A DNA stretch of 64,000 nucleotides from Cyanobium sp. FACHB-13342 (lineage in GTDB: Bacteria; Cyanobacteriota; Cyanobacteriia; PCC-6307; Cyanobiaceae). The stretch lies in contig NZ_JACJRT010000014.1 of assembly GCF_014697415.1 (NCBI RefSeq), positions 1 through 64,000 on the forward strand, written 5' to 3'. Below, one piece after another: positions 17,174 through 28,012 of the stretch (positions are counted from its first letter, which is position 1; the number at the start of each line of letters is the position of its first letter). A program made the position numbers and the translations under genes. Below the pieces are notes generated by a model, which did no database searches, was not told where the DNA came from, and saw only the letters and a list, made by a program, of their open reading frames with translations.

Positions 17174-18181
17174 TTGCCGACAACGGATCCGATCTCCAGC
17201 CATTGGGACTGGCAGGGGCAACGGATCCACCTGCTGGAGGCAGGCGATCCCACCAACCCCACCAAGGTGCTGCTGATCCATGGGTTCGGCGCCTCGGTGG
17301 GCCACTGGCGCCATAACCTGCCGCCGCTCAGCCTCCACGCCCATGTGCTGGCGGTGGATCTGCTGGGCTTCGGCGCCAGCGACAAACCGCGCTCCCGGCT
17401 GGCCGATGAGCCCGAGCAGCCGGGCGCCGTGCCGTACGGCTTCGACCTGTGGGCCCAGCAGGTGGCCGATCTGGTGCGGGAGCGGCTGCTTCCGTCCGCA
17501 CGGGGGCGCGCGCCACGCCTGCACCTGGTGGGCAACTCGATCGGCGCCATGGTGGCCCTCACCGCCGCCAGGCTGCTGCTAGCCGAAGGGCACCCACCCG
17601 CCCAGGTGATCCTGATCGATTGCGCCCAGCGCACCCTCGACGACAAACGGGCGGCCGAACTGCCGGGCTGGGAGCGCGCGAGCCGGCCCCTGGTGAAAGC
17701 CCTGGTGCGCCAGCGGTGGGTGATCGCACCCCTGTTTCGCCTGCTGGCCCAACCGGCCTTCATCCGCAGCGTGCTGGCCCGGGCCTACCCCAGCGGCGCC
17801 AACGTGGATGCAGAACTTGTGGCGCTGTTGCATCGCCCCAGCACCGACCCCGGTGCCACCGAAAGTTTCCGGGGCTTCGTCAACCTGTTCAACGACCACC
17901 TCGCCCCAGAGCTGCTCACCGACCTCAGTGCCGCCCAGCCTCCCGTGCCGGTGCGGATGCTCTGGGGCGAAGCCGACCCCTGGGAAGATCCGGCCGAAGC
18001 TCGCCGCTGGGCCGAGCTCTACCCCTGCATCCAGGAGCTGCAGGTGCTGCCAGGGCTGGGGCATTGCCCCCACGATGAGGCCCCAGAGCAGGTGAATCCG
18101 ATCCTGGTGCAGTGGATCGGGCTCACCGCGCCTGGGCGATCACAAACGAGCGGGGAAGATCCAGAAACTTGCCGGACGTAG
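17174..18181 (+). CDS. alpha/beta-fold hydrolase
   Basis: A 335-residue hydrolase. It has an oxyanion-hole HGFG near 36, the nucleophile elbow GNSIGAM with Ser near 121, an acid in WGEADPWE, and a catalytic His in GLGHCPHDE. No signal peptide is seen, so it is cytoplasmic. The substrate is unknown; plant and algal relatives act on chlorophyll breakdown products or esters, but nothing here proves that. The start is a TTG at 17174, 8 bases after the RRM gene. The last 59 bases overlap crtB on the other strand. Confidence 0.82.
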   Translation: MPTTDPISSHWDWQGQRIHLLEAGDPTNPTKVLLIHGFGASVGHWRHNLPPLSLHAHVLAVDLLGFGASDKPRSRLADEPEQPGAVPYGFDLWAQQVADLVRERLLPSARGRAPRLHLVGNSIGAMVALTAARLLLAEGHPPAQVILIDCAQRTLDDKRAAELPGWERASRPLVKALVRQRWVIAPLFRLLAQPAFIRSVLARAYPSGANVDAELVALLHRPSTDPGATESFRGFVNLFNDHLAPELLTDLSAAQPPVPVRMLWGEADPWEDPAEARRWAELYPCIQELQVLPGLGHCPHDEAPEQVNPILVQWIGLTAPGRSQTSGEDPETCRT

Positions 18182-19034
18182 GCACATAGGCCCGGTGGTT
18201 GAACACGTCGTAGTCGAGCTCCTCGATCACATCGAGGATGCCGCGATACAGGCGCAGCGACGCCCACACCGGCCAGCGGGCATCGGGTGCCAGCCAACGC
18301 ACGCCGGCCTCGGAACGGGCGAACCAATCCCGGGCGCGGGCCAGCTGGAACCGCATCAGCTCCCGCCAGCTGTCGTTGAGGGTGCCGGCCATCAGCTCGG
18401 CCTCGCTGTAGCCGAAGCGCACCAGATCCTCCTGGGGCAGATAGATGCGGCCGCGGCCCCGGTCCTCGCCCACGTCGCGCAGGATGTTGGTGAGCTGGTT
18501 GGCGATCCCGAGGGCCACGGCAGCCTCACTGGTGTCAGGCCGGGCGCTCCAGGGGGCCGAGGTGTAGGCGGGATCCACCCCCATCACCTCCTGGGTCATC
18601 AGGCCGACGGTGCCGGCCACCCGGTAGCAATACAGGTGCAGCTGCTCAAACGTGGCGTAGCGGCTGGTGGTGAGATCCATCCGCATGCCCTCGATCATGT
18701 CGAGGTAAGGCTGGATGGGCTGGGGGTAGCGCTCAAGCGTGTCCACCATCACCCGATCGAGGCCGTCACGCACCTGGCCCTTGAAGAGCTCGCGCGTGCG
18801 CTGCTCCCAGGCGTCCAACCGGGCCGCCAGCTCCTCCACCGGGCGAGCCATCGCCTCCGGGCTGTCCATCAGCTCATCGGTGCGGCGACACCACACGTAA
18901 ATCGCCCAGATCGCCCGCCGCTTGGCAGGCGGCATCAGCAAGGTGCCCAGGTAGAAGGTTTTGGCCCACTCCGCCGTCTCACGGCGGCAGGCTTCGTAGG
19001 CCTCCTCCAGATTGGGAACGGCGGACACCACCAC
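18123..19034 (-). CDS. crtB: phytoene synthase
   Basis: Joins two geranylgeranyl diphosphates into phytoene, the first committed carotenoid step. A 303-residue protein: KTFYLGTLLMP near the start, a first Asp-rich motif in CRRTDELMD, and a second in NILRDVGEDRGRGRIYLP. The GTG at 19034 is taken as start because it lies 2 bases after the crtP stop and gives normal length; two more GTG codons follow immediately. It forms an operon with crtP. Confidence 0.93.
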   Translation of the reverse strand: MVVSAVPNLEEAYEACRRETAEWAKTFYLGTLLMPPAKRRAIWAIYVWCRRTDELMDSPEAMARPVEELAARLDAWEQRTRELFKGQVRDGLDRVMVDTLERYPQPIQPYLDMIEGMRMDLTTSRYATFEQLHLYCYRVAGTVGLMTQEVMGVDPAYTSAPWSARPDTSEAAVALGIANQLTNILRDVGEDRGRGRIYLPQEDLVRFGYSEAELMAGTLNDSWRELMRFQLARARDWFARSEAGVRWLAPDARWPVWASLRLYRGILDVIEELDYDVFNHRAYVPTSGKFLDLPRSFVIAQAR

Positions 19035-19036
19035 GC

Positions 19037-20449
<1,413 letters not shown>

Positions 20450-20480
20450 TCAGATCTGAAAACCAGAAGCAACCCTAAAG

Positions 20481-20504
20481 GGGGCCCCGGACCTCCGCGG
20501 CCCC
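20481..20504. other. hairpin in the crtP-ndhM divergent spacer
   Basis: GGGGCC (20481-20486) pairs with GGCCCC (20499-20504). Inside, CGG pairs with CCG around an ACCT loop, with one C-C mismatch between the stems. It lies in the leader of crtP or of ndhM depending on strand and has no T run, so it looks like a leader structure rather than a terminator. Confidence 0.55.
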
Positions 20505-20544
20505 GGGAGTTTCTAGAGTTGCGCCATCGGGTGCCCCCAATTCC

Positions 20545-20928
20545 ATGACCATGGCTGAGTCTCGCCCTGTCGACCCTCGCCCTGCAGCGACCCTGCTGAA
20601 GTCCACCACCCGTCACGTGCGGATCTTTACCGCCCGGATCGAGAACGGTGATCTGGTGGCCGATCCCAGCCAGCTCACCATGGATGTGGATCCCGACAAC
20701 GAGTTCCTCTGGGACGCCCCAGTGCTCACCAAGGTTCAGGACCGCTTTCGGGAGCTGGTGGCTGCCCACGCCGGGGCCGACCTGACCGAATACAACCTGC
20801 GCCACATCGGCTCCGAGCTGGAAGGCCTGATCCGCCAGCTGCTCCAGGGTGGCGAGCTTCGCTACAACCCGGATGCCCGGGTGCTCAATTACTCGATGGG
20901 CCTGCCCCGCAGCACCGAAAGCCTGTGA
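20545..20928 (+). CDS. ndhM: NAD(P)H-quinone oxidoreductase subunit M
   Basis: A 127-residue oxygenic-photosynthesis-specific subunit of NDH-1, on the peripheral arm, for cyclic electron flow and respiration. Family stretches include [33 protein letters not shown] and [20 protein letters not shown]. The start is ATG 20545 or the ATG two codons later. Its stop overlaps the next gene's GTG by 4 bases. ndhM next to crtP and rbcR is a common picocyanobacterial order as I recall it. Confidence 0.93.
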   Translation: MTMAESRPVDPRPAATLLKSTTRHVRIFTARIENGDLVADPSQLTMDVDPDNEFLWDAPVLTKVQDRFRELVAAHAGADLTEYNLRHIGSELEGLIRQLLQGGELRYNPDARVLNYSMGLPRSTESL

Positions 20929-21563
20929 GCCGCTCCCGCTACAACCCCGACCGGTACGGCGACGACCGCTACGCCGAGGAGGCCTACGGGCGCAGCGGGC
21001 GGCGCCCCGAACCGCGGCCGGGGCCCGGCGGGAGCAAGGGCGGGCCTGGGGGACCGGGACCGGGCGGCAGCGGGCCCTTTCAGTTCAACGTGGGCACCCT
21101 GGCGATTCTGGCCGGGGTGCTGGTGGTGGGCATCGGCATCGGCACCGGCCTCTCCAGCACCACCCAGGGCGACCAGGGCAACATCGCCAGCAGCCAGCAG
21201 CTCGACATGGCCGTGCCCGATCCCGAATTCTGCCGCCAGTGGGGCGCCAGCGCCTTCGTGATGGACGTGGAGCTGTACACCACCATGAACCCCAGCTCCA
21301 GCTTCGTCACCCAGCCCGAGCTCAAGGCCGGCTGCGTGATCCGACGGGAGAACTGGAGCGTGCTGCAGAAGGAAGGGGCCGTGACCGCCGAGCAGATGCG
21401 CCAGTGCAAGCAGCGCATGAACACCTTCGCCTACATCGGCTCGGTGAAGGACAAACCGATCGTGCGCTGCGTCTACCAGACCGACATCAGCCAGAACAAG
21501 TTCCTCACCAAAGGCGTGGCTGACGACACCGTGGGCATCACCCCCGAAGCCGACCAGTTCTGA
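20925..21563 (+). CDS. DUF3172 family membrane-anchored protein
   Basis: A 212-residue protein of unknown function. It has an Arg/Gly/Pro-rich head (about 1-52) with many Tyr and Arg, a single membrane segment at about 54-77 ([18 protein letters not shown]), and an outer or lumenal domain with four Cys (FCRQWG, AGCVIRR, RQCKQR, VRCVYQ). The soluble part matches cyanobacterial DUF3172. The GTG start overlaps the ndhM stop (GTGA), so expression is coupled with ndhM. Confidence 0.82.
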   Translation: MSRSRYNPDRYGDDRYAEEAYGRSGRRPEPRPGPGGSKGGPGGPGPGGSGPFQFNVGTLAILAGVLVVGIGIGTGLSSTTQGDQGNIASSQQLDMAVPDPEFCRQWGASAFVMDVELYTTMNPSSSFVTQPELKAGCVIRRENWSVLQKEGAVTAEQMRQCKQRMNTFAYIGSVKDKPIVRCVYQTDISQNKFLTKGVADDTVGITPEADQF

Positions 21564-21594
21564 GCACCGGCCCGTCTGAGCAGCGGGCGGAGAG

Positions 21595-22575
21595 TCAGCC
21601 CGACGTGGCGGCAACCGCTGAGTCCTGCTGGAGCGGCCGACGCAGGGGGCTGTCGGGGCTGGCGAACACCGGCAGCACCTCCTTGCGGAAGGCATCGGCG
21701 GCCCGGGAGCAATAGCGGGCGGGGTGGGTGATCAGCTTCAGCTGGCGGCGCACCAGCAGATCGGCCACCTGGGGGCGATGCAACGTGCCGGCCGAGAGCT
21801 CCCGCTCGATCGACACCACCGGCAGAAAGGCGGCACCCAGGCCGCTCTGCACGGCATTTTTGATCGCCTCAAAGGAGTTGAGCTCCATCTCGATCTTGAG
21901 GCGGCCCACATCCAGGCCGGAGCGGGCCAGCAGCTGGTCCACCATCTTGCGCGTGGTCGACTGGGCATCCAGGCAGACAAAGCCCAGCCGGTAGAGGTCG
22001 TCCTTGGTGAGCTCGGGCAGGCGGGCCAGGGGATGCTTCACCGGCAGCACCAGGGCCAGCTCATCGCTGGCGTAGGGCACCACCTGCAGCAACTCCCCGA
22101 GTTCCGTGGGCAGCTCCCCACCGATGATCGCCAGATCCACCTGGCCATTGGCCACGCTCCAGCCGGTGCGCCGGGTGCTGTGCACCTGCAGCTGCACCGC
22201 CACCTCCGGATACTTCTGGCGGAACAGGCCGATCATCCGCGGCATCAGGTAGGTGCCGGTGGTCTGACTGGCGCCCACGATCAGGGAGCCGCCGCGCAGG
22301 TTGTGCAGGTCTTCCAGGGCCCGGCAGGCCTCCTGACACTGGCTCAGGATCCGGTCGCAGTAGCTGAGCAGCAGGTGGCCCGCCTCGGTGAGCTGGGCCT
22401 TGCGCCCGCCCCGATCGAACAGGCTGACGCTGAGCTGCTTCTCCAGGTTCTGGATCTGCAGGCTCACCGCCGGTTGGGTGACATAGAGGCTGTCGGCGGC
22501 CTTCTTGAAGCTGCCCTCCGAGGCGATGGCCCGCAGGATGCGCAGCTGATCGAGGGTGAAAGGCAGATCTGCCAT
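21595..22575 (-). CDS. rbcR: LysR-type regulator RbcR/CmpR-like (Ycf30)
   Basis: A 326-residue LysR-family activator. The helix-turn-helix lies at about 6-65 ([20 protein letters not shown], then [20 protein letters not shown]). The effector domain contains [13 protein letters not shown] and AIIGGELP. Ycf30/RbcR proteins control RuBisCO and carbon-concentrating genes in response to metabolites; orthologue choice between RbcR, CmpR and NdhR is by similarity only. It is convergent with DUF3172 and divergent from the NnrU-family gene 104 bases away. Confidence 0.85.
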   Translation of the reverse strand: MADLPFTLDQLRILRAIASEGSFKKAADSLYVTQPAVSLQIQNLEKQLSVSLFDRGGRKAQLTEAGHLLLSYCDRILSQCQEACRALEDLHNLRGGSLIVGASQTTGTYLMPRMIGLFRQKYPEVAVQLQVHSTRRTGWSVANGQVDLAIIGGELPTELGELLQVVPYASDELALVLPVKHPLARLPELTKDDLYRLGFVCLDAQSTTRKMVDQLLARSGLDVGRLKIEMELNSFEAIKNAVQSGLGAAFLPVVSIERELSAGTLHRPQVADLLVRRQLKLITHPARYCSRAADAFRKEVLPVFASPDSPLRRPLQQDSAVAATSG

Positions 22576-22679
22576 CGGGTTGCCTGGATGGGCCTGGGCC
22601 TGCCGGCTGGCGAGGGCAAAACTCTAGGGGGGAAGTCTGGCAGCGAGAATCGACAGCTTCACAACTCCCCATCCGGCCC

Positions 22680-23417
22680 TTGCCCCCCAGCTCCCCCCAC
22701 CACAGCAGCTGGGTGATGCTCGCCCTGCTGCTGGCCTTCGCCGTGGTCCACAGCGGCGGCGCCTCCCTGCGGGTGTGGGGCGTGGAGCGGATCGGCGAGC
22801 GGGCCTGGCGGCTGCTATTTGCCGCCGTCAGCATTCCCTCGGCCGTGGTGGTGATCGGCTACTTCCTGGCCCACCGCTACGACGGCGTTCGTCTCTGGAA
22901 CCTCCAGGACCAGCCTTGGATCGTGCCGCTGGTGTGGGGAGGCACCGCCATCAGCTTCCTGTTCCTCTACCCGGCCACCTACAACCTGCTGGAGATTCCG
23001 GCGGTGCTCAAACCCCAGGTGCGGCTGTATGCCACCGGGATCATCCGCATCAGCCGCCATCCCCAGGCCGTGGGCCAGGTGCTCTGGTGCGCCACCCACC
23101 TGCTCTGGATCGGCAGCAGCTTCATGGTGGCCACCTGCATCGGCCTGATCGCCCATCACCTGTTTGCGGTGTGGAACGGCGACCGCCGCCTGGCCCGCCG
23201 CTTCGGCGCCGCCTTCGAGGAGCTGCGGGCCACCACCTCGGTGCTGCCCTTCCGGGCCGTGCTGGATGGACGCCAACAGCTGGTGCTCGCCGAATTCCTA
23301 CGACCCGCCCAACTCGGCATCGCCATCGCCGTGGGGGTGTTCTGGTGGGCCCACCGCTTCATCGGCCTGGGGGCCACCAGCTTCTCCCGGTCCGCCCTGG
23401 GCCACTGGCTGGGCTGA
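22680..23417 (+). CDS. NnrU-family membrane protein (possible zeta-carotene isomerase, Z-ISO-like)
   Basis: A 245-residue integral membrane protein with about six hydrophobic segments. His residues sit in AVVHSGG, ISRHPQA, CATHLLW and AHHLF, the pattern of the NnrU family. Plant Z-ISO, a heme enzyme that isomerises 15-cis-zeta-carotene, belongs to this family, and crtP and crtB lie 2-4 kb away, so a carotenoid role is plausible but unproven. The start is uncertain: TTG 22680 here, or GTG 22713 / ATG 22716 just before the first helix. Confidence 0.8.
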   Translation: MPPSSPHHSSWVMLALLLAFAVVHSGGASLRVWGVERIGERAWRLLFAAVSIPSAVVVIGYFLAHRYDGVRLWNLQDQPWIVPLVWGGTAISFLFLYPATYNLLEIPAVLKPQVRLYATGIIRISRHPQAVGQVLWCATHLLWIGSSFMVATCIGLIAHHLFAVWNGDRRLARRFGAAFEELRATTSVLPFRAVLDGRQQLVLAEFLRPAQLGIAIAVGVFWWAHRFIGLGATSFSRSALGHWLG

Positions 23418-23522
23418 GCAGCCCAGGCTGCCGGAGCGGCCAGGGTTCAACCACAGGAGCCGGAATCCCCCTCCCCCCCCTGCCTAAACTCGCCCCAACC
23501 AGCCCCAACGGAGCCCCGCCGG

Positions 23523-25535
23523 ATGCCTTCCGCCGCCGAACTCGCCTGGTTGATCCCGGTGCTGCCCCTGGTCGGAGCCTGTATCACCGGGCTGGGGCTG
23601 ATCAGCTTCAACCGCACCATCAACCGGTTGCGCAAACCCGTCGCCTGGCTGCTGATCAGCTGCGTAGGGGCTGCAGCCGTGCTCAGTTACGCCGTGCTGG
23701 CCCAGCAGCTCGCCGGCGCGGGCCCCACCGAGGTGCTGTTCAACTGGGCGAGCGCCGGCAGCTTCAACCTGCAGATGGGCTTCCGGGTGGATGCCCTCGG
23801 GGCGGTGATGCTGTCCCTGGTGACCACCATCGCCGTGCTGGTGATGGTGTATTCCGATGGCTATATGGCCCATGACAAGGGCTATGTGCGCTTTTTCACC
23901 TACCTGGCCCTGTTCAGCAGCTCGATGTTGGGCCTGGTGATCAGCCCCAACCTGCTCGAGATCTATGTCTTCTGGGAGCTGGTGGGCATGTGCTCCTACC
24001 TGCTTGTGGGCTTCTGGTACGACCGCGACGGCGCCGCCAATGCCGCCCAGAAAGCCTTTGTGGTGAACCGGGTGGGCGACTTCGGCCTGCTGCTGGGGAT
24101 CCTGGGGCTGTTCTGGGCCACCGGCAGCTTCGGCTTTGAGGAGATCGGCACCCGGCTGCAGGAGGCCGTGGCCGGCGGCAGCGTCTCCAACGCCGCGGCG
24201 ATCCTGCTCTGCCTGCTCGTGTTCATGGGCCCCATGGCCAAATCGGCCCAGTTCCCCCTGCACGTGTGGCTGCCCGACGCCATGGAGGGCCCCACCCCGA
24301 TCTCCGCCTTGATCCACGCGGCCACGATGGTGGCGGCGGGTGTCTTTCTGGTGGCCCGGCTGCAGCCGGTGTACGAACCCTTCCCGGCGGTGCAGGCCAC
24401 GATCGCCGTGGTGGGCACCATCACCCTTGTGCTGGGGGCCTCGATTGCCCTCACCCAGATGGACCTCAAAAAGGGCCTGGCCTACAGCACGGTGAGCCAG
24501 CTCGGTTACATGATGCTGGCCATGGGCTGCGGCGCCCCAGTGGCCGGCATGTTCCACCTGGTGACCCACGCCTTCTTCAAGGCCATGCTCTTCCTGGGGT
24601 CGGGGTCGGTGATCCACGCCATGGAAGAGGTGGTGGGCCATGAACCCGTGCTTGCCCAAGACATGCGCTTGATGGGTGGCCTGCGCAAGTTCATGCCGAT
24701 CACCAGCGCCACCTTCTTCATCGGCTGCATCGCCATCAGCGGCATCCCGCCCCTGGCGGGCTTCTGGAGCAAGGACGAAATCCTGGGGGTGGCGTTCGGC
24801 CAGTTCCCCATCCTGTGGGTGGCCGGTTTCATCACCGCCGGCATGACCGCCTTCTACATGTTCCGGCTCTACTTCCTCACCTTTGAAGGGGAGTTCCGCG
24901 GCGGCGACAAAGCCATGGCCGCCCAGTTGATGGCCGCCGCCGGTAAGACCGCGGATGACCACGGCGACGACCACGGCCACAGTCACGCCAGTCATCCCCA
25001 TGAATCCGGCTGGCAGATGGCCATGCCCCTGGTGGTGCTGGCGGTGCCCTCGGTGCTGGTGGGCCTGCTGGGCACCCCCTGGAACAGCCGCTTCGGCACC
25101 CTGCTGGATCCCCAGGAAGCCGCCGAGGTGGCCGAGCACTTCAGCTGGAGTGAGTTTCTGCCCCTCGCGGGAGCCTCTGTCGCCATCTCCGTGGCCGGCA
25201 TCAGCGTGGCCGTGCTGGCCTACGCCCTCCACAAGCTCGACCTGGGCACCGCCGTGGCGGCCCGCTTCCCCGCCTTCAACGCCTTCCTGGCCAACAAGTG
25301 GTATCTGGATGCCATCAACGACAAGCTGTTCGTGCAGGGCAGCCGCAAGCTGGCCCGCCAGGTGCTGGAGGTCGACTCGAAGGTGGTGGATGGCGTGGTC
25401 AACCTCACCGGCCTGGTGACCCTGGGCAGCGGCGAGGGCCTCAAGTACTTCGAAACCGGCCGGGCCCAGTTCTATGCCCTGATTGTGTTTGGCGGCGTGA
25501 TCGCCCTGGTCGTCCTGTTCGGCTCCCTGGGCTGA
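23523..25535 (+). CDS. ndhF: NAD(P)H-quinone oxidoreductase chain 5
   Basis: A 670-residue proton-pumping antiporter-like subunit of NDH-1, with many membrane helices. Conserved stretches: VFWELVGMCSYLLVGFWY, KSAQFPLHVWLPDAMEGPTP and STVSQLGYMMLAMGCG. A His-rich loop (several H-G and D-H units) lies at about residues 478-495, between helices near the C-terminal third. It resembles NdhF1 of the respiratory/cyclic complex. Followed by a structured 297-base spacer and then ndhD. Confidence 0.95.
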   Translation: MPSAAELAWLIPVLPLVGACITGLGLISFNRTINRLRKPVAWLLISCVGAAAVLSYAVLAQQLAGAGPTEVLFNWASAGSFNLQMGFRVDALGAVMLSLVTTIAVLVMVYSDGYMAHDKGYVRFFTYLALFSSSMLGLVISPNLLEIYVFWELVGMCSYLLVGFWYDRDGAANAAQKAFVVNRVGDFGLLLGILGLFWATGSFGFEEIGTRLQEAVAGGSVSNAAAILLCLLVFMGPMAKSAQFPLHVWLPDAMEGPTPISALIHAATMVAAGVFLVARLQPVYEPFPAVQATIAVVGTITLVLGASIALTQMDLKKGLAYSTVSQLGYMMLAMGCGAPVAGMFHLVTHAFFKAMLFLGSGSVIHAMEEVVGHEPVLAQDMRLMGGLRKFMPITSATFFIGCIAISGIPPLAGFWSKDEILGVAFGQFPILWVAGFITAGMTAFYMFRLYFLTFEGEFRGGDKAMAAQLMAAAGKTADDHGDDHGHSHASHPHESGWQMAMPLVVLAVPSVLVGLLGTPWNSRFGTLLDPQEAAEVAEHFSWSEFLPLAGASVAISVAGISVAVLAYALHKLDLGTAVAARFPAFNAFLANKWYLDAINDKLFVQGSRKLARQVLEVDSKVVDGVVNLTGLVTLGSGEGLKYFETGRAQFYALIVFGGVIALVVLFGSLG

Positions 25536-25542
25536 GCGGTTC

Positions 25543-25575
25543 GGCCGTAGCGGACGCTACGCGTCCAACACGGCC
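25543..25575. other. two-stage hairpin right after the ndhF stop
   Basis: GGCCGT (25543-25548) pairs with ACGGCC (25570-25575), and inside it GGACGC (25552-25557) pairs with GCGTCC (25561-25566) around a TAC loop. The two stems are separated by symmetric 3-base bulges. A competing pairing GTAGCG (25547-25552) with CGCTAC (25555-25560) is mutually exclusive with these, the logic of a switch. No T run follows. Confidence 0.7.
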
Positions 25576-25601
25576 TCGCACGCTCAGTCCAGGGAGCCTC
25601 A

Positions 25602-25613
25602 CCCCGCGAGGGG
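25602..25613. other. CCCC-GCGA-GGGG mini-hairpin
   Basis: A 4-bp GC stem with a GNRA-type tetraloop (GCGA), followed by four further G. It lies in the middle of the ndhF-ndhD spacer and may be part of a larger fold with the hairpins on either side. Confidence 0.5.
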
Positions 25614-25673
25614 GGGGAGCCGGAGCTGAAGCTTCCAAAAGCCCGGCCCCAACCCTCAAAACCCTCACCCCGC

Positions 25674-25744
25674 TCTGGGGGTCTTGCCCTGCGCTGGAGG
25701 CGTGAGCGGCTAGCGGGCCTCCAGCGCAGGGCAAGACCCCCAGA
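25674..25744. repeat. 28-bp perfect inverted repeat between ndhF and ndhD
   Basis: The arm at 25674-25701 (TCTGGGGGTCTTGCCCTGCG...) is repeated exactly in reverse complement at 25717-25744. The 15-base loop contains GCTAGC. No T run follows, so it is not a classical terminator, although such a stem could pause polymerase or block exonucleases. Rest of the 25536-25832 spacer: two other hairpins and a run of ACCCTCA direct repeats (about 25650-25668); no gene is visible. Confidence 0.9.
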
Positions 25745-25832
25745 ACCCAACGGTCTGTGTGACATCCCCCACCAGCAGAGTGCCTGGCCGGACTGAATTT
25801 CTACACTCCGGCCAAACGGTGAGGCCTGGTTC

Positions 25833-27413
25833 GTGCCCTTCCCCTGGTTGAGCGCGTCGATCCTGTTCCCGATCGCCGCCGCCCTACTCATTCCCTTCAT
25901 TCCCGATGCCGGCGACGGCAAGCGGGTGCGCTGGTACGCGCTGGGGATCACCTTGACCACCTTCCTGCTGACGGTGGGGGGGTACCTCAACGGCTACGAC
26001 CCCTCCGTGGAAGGGCTGCAGCTGGTGGAGCAGGTGCAATGGCTGCCCAGCCTGGGGCTGGCCTGGTCGGTGGGCGCCGACGGCCTCTCGATGCCGCTGA
26101 TCCTGCTCACCAGCTTCATCACGGCCCTGGCAGCCCTGGCGGCCTGGCCCGTGACCTTCAAGCCGAAGCTCTTCTACTTCCTGCTGCTGGCCATGGATGG
26201 CGGCCAGATCGCGGTGTTCGCGGTGCAGGACATGCTGCTGTTCTTCCTCGCCTGGGAGCTCGAGCTGCTGCCGGTGTATCTGCTGCTGGCCATCTGGGGC
26301 GGCAAGAAGCGCCAGTACGCGGCCACCAAATTCATCCTCTACACAGCTGGGAGCTCCCTGTTCATCCTGGTGGTGGGCCTGGCCATGGCCTTCTACGGCG
26401 GCGGCACGCCCACCTTTGAGTACACGGCCCTGATGGCCAAGGACTTCTCAACGAAGTTCCAGCTCTTCGCCTACGCCGGCCTGCTGATTGCCTTTGGGGT
26501 GAAGCTGCCGATCGTGCCGCTGCACACCTGGTTGCCCGATGCCCACGGCGAAGCCACGGCCCCGGTGCACATGCTGCTGGCCGGCATCCTGCTGAAAATG
26601 GGCGGCTACGCCCTGCTGCGCTTCAACGTGCAGCTGCTGCCCGAGGGACACGCCCAGTTTGCGCCGCTGCTGGTGGTGCTGGGCGTGGTGAACATCATCT
26701 ACGCCGCGCTCACCTCGTTTGCCCAGCGCAACCTCAAGCGCAAGATCGCCTACAGCTCGATCAGCCACATGGGCTTCGTGTTGATCGGCATCGGCAGCTT
26801 CAGTGCCCTCGGCACCAGCGGGGCCATGCTGCAGATGGTCAGCCATGGCCTGATCGGCGCCAGCCTGTTCTTCCTGGTGGGGGCCACCTACGACCGCACC
26901 CACACCCTGCAGCTCGATGAAATGGGCGGGGTGGGGCAGACGATGCGCAAGATGTTCGCCCTCTGGACCATCTGCTCCCTCGCCTCCCTGGCCCTGCCGG
27001 GCATGAGCGGCTTCGTGAGCGAACTGATGGTGTTCACCGGCTTCGTCACCAGCGAGGCCTATTCGCTCAGCTTCCGCATCGTGATGGCGGCCCTGGCGGC
27101 CGTGGGCGTGATCCTCACGCCGATCTACCTGCTCTCGATGCTGCGGGAGATCTTCTTTGGCAAGGAGAACGCCGAACTGGCCTCCCACACCCACCTGGTG
27201 GATGCCGAACCGCGGGAGATCTACGTGGTGAGCTGCCTGCTGGTGCCGATCGTGGGCATCGGCCTCTATCCCCGGATCATGACCGACACCTACCGGGCCT
27301 CGATCGAGGCCCTGGTGCAGCGGGAAACCACCGCCCTGGCCAAGGTGATCCAACCGCCGCCCGGCGACCTGATCCGCCAGCCCCTGCTCTCAGCGCCGGC
27401 CCTGCCGGTCTGA
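25833..27413 (+). CDS. ndhD: NAD(P)H-quinone oxidoreductase chain 4
   Basis: A 526-residue proton-pumping NDH-1 membrane subunit. It has [40 protein letters not shown] with the following [18 protein letters not shown], and [18 protein letters not shown], all hallmarks of NdhD. The start is a GTG at 25833 (no nearby ATG fits). It follows ndhF across a 297-base structured spacer, so the pair may be one operon with internal processing or two units. Confidence 0.95.
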   Translation: MPFPWLSASILFPIAAALLIPFIPDAGDGKRVRWYALGITLTTFLLTVGGYLNGYDPSVEGLQLVEQVQWLPSLGLAWSVGADGLSMPLILLTSFITALAALAAWPVTFKPKLFYFLLLAMDGGQIAVFAVQDMLLFFLAWELELLPVYLLLAIWGGKKRQYAATKFILYTAGSSLFILVVGLAMAFYGGGTPTFEYTALMAKDFSTKFQLFAYAGLLIAFGVKLPIVPLHTWLPDAHGEATAPVHMLLAGILLKMGGYALLRFNVQLLPEGHAQFAPLLVVLGVVNIIYAALTSFAQRNLKRKIAYSSISHMGFVLIGIGSFSALGTSGAMLQMVSHGLIGASLFFLVGATYDRTHTLQLDEMGGVGQTMRKMFALWTICSLASLALPGMSGFVSELMVFTGFVTSEAYSLSFRIVMAALAAVGVILTPIYLLSMLREIFFGKENAELASHTHLVDAEPREIYVVSCLLVPIVGIGLYPRIMTDTYRASIEALVQRETTALAKVIQPPPGDLIRQPLLSAPALPV

Positions 27414-27541
27414 TCAGGTGCGGTAACAAAACTGTTCAGATCCCCGGCGGGATGGTTGGCCTCGGGCTGCCCTCCGTACGCTCCTGATTCGCTCTGGAGC
27501 CCCGCGGCACCCGCCCCTCCCCGACCCCGGATGACCCCGCG
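27414..27541. other. spacer between ndhD and the LapA-domain gene
   Basis: This 128-base GC-rich stretch shows no hairpin with a T run and no gene. Confidence 0.4.
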
Positions 27542-27913
27542 ATGAAACAGCTGAACTTTCTGCTGATCTTCAGTTTCGGCCTGGCCACGGTGATGTTCAC
27601 CCTGGAGAACACAGCCCCCACAACGGTCCATTTCCTGCCAGGCCTGAGCGGCACCCTGCCCCTGGCGGCCCTGCTGCTCCTGGTGGGCGGCATCGGCGCC
27701 ACCGCCGCCTGGGTGTTTGCCGTGTGGACCGGGGTCGTGCGCAAGGTGGAAGCCCTGCAGAGCCAGAGCGAGGTGGCCGCCCAGCAGGTACGGATCCAGG
27801 AATTGGAAAACGACCTGCAGCGTTACCGGGCCACGGTGGATGCCCAGCTGGGCCTGCTGCCAGCCGCCGGCCAGACCTCGGCGGACGAGGCGATGACCGT
27901 TTCGGTGAGCTGA
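27542..27913 (+). CDS. LapA-domain (DUF1049) membrane protein
   Basis: A 123-residue protein with two membrane helices (about 5-22 and 37-62) connected by a short acidic loop. A predicted coiled coil follows at about 66-100 (EALQSQSEVAAQQVRIQELE). This is the LapA architecture; E. coli LapA works with LapB/YciM in lipopolysaccharide assembly control. In cyanobacteria its role is not defined. It stands in the ndhD-scpA interval in the same direction. Confidence 0.8.
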   Translation: MKQLNFLLIFSFGLATVMFTLENTAPTTVHFLPGLSGTLPLAALLLLVGGIGATAAWVFAVWTGVVRKVEALQSQSEVAAQQVRIQELENDLQRYRATVDAQLGLLPAAGQTSADEAMTVSVS

Positions 27914-28012
27914 CCATCCACCCCCCATCCCTAGCGCCCCCCCAGGCCAGGTGGTGCGGGCGGACCAATACCGGTAGCGTGCCAGAGGAATCCAGCGGGG
28001 CGCGGAACGGGA

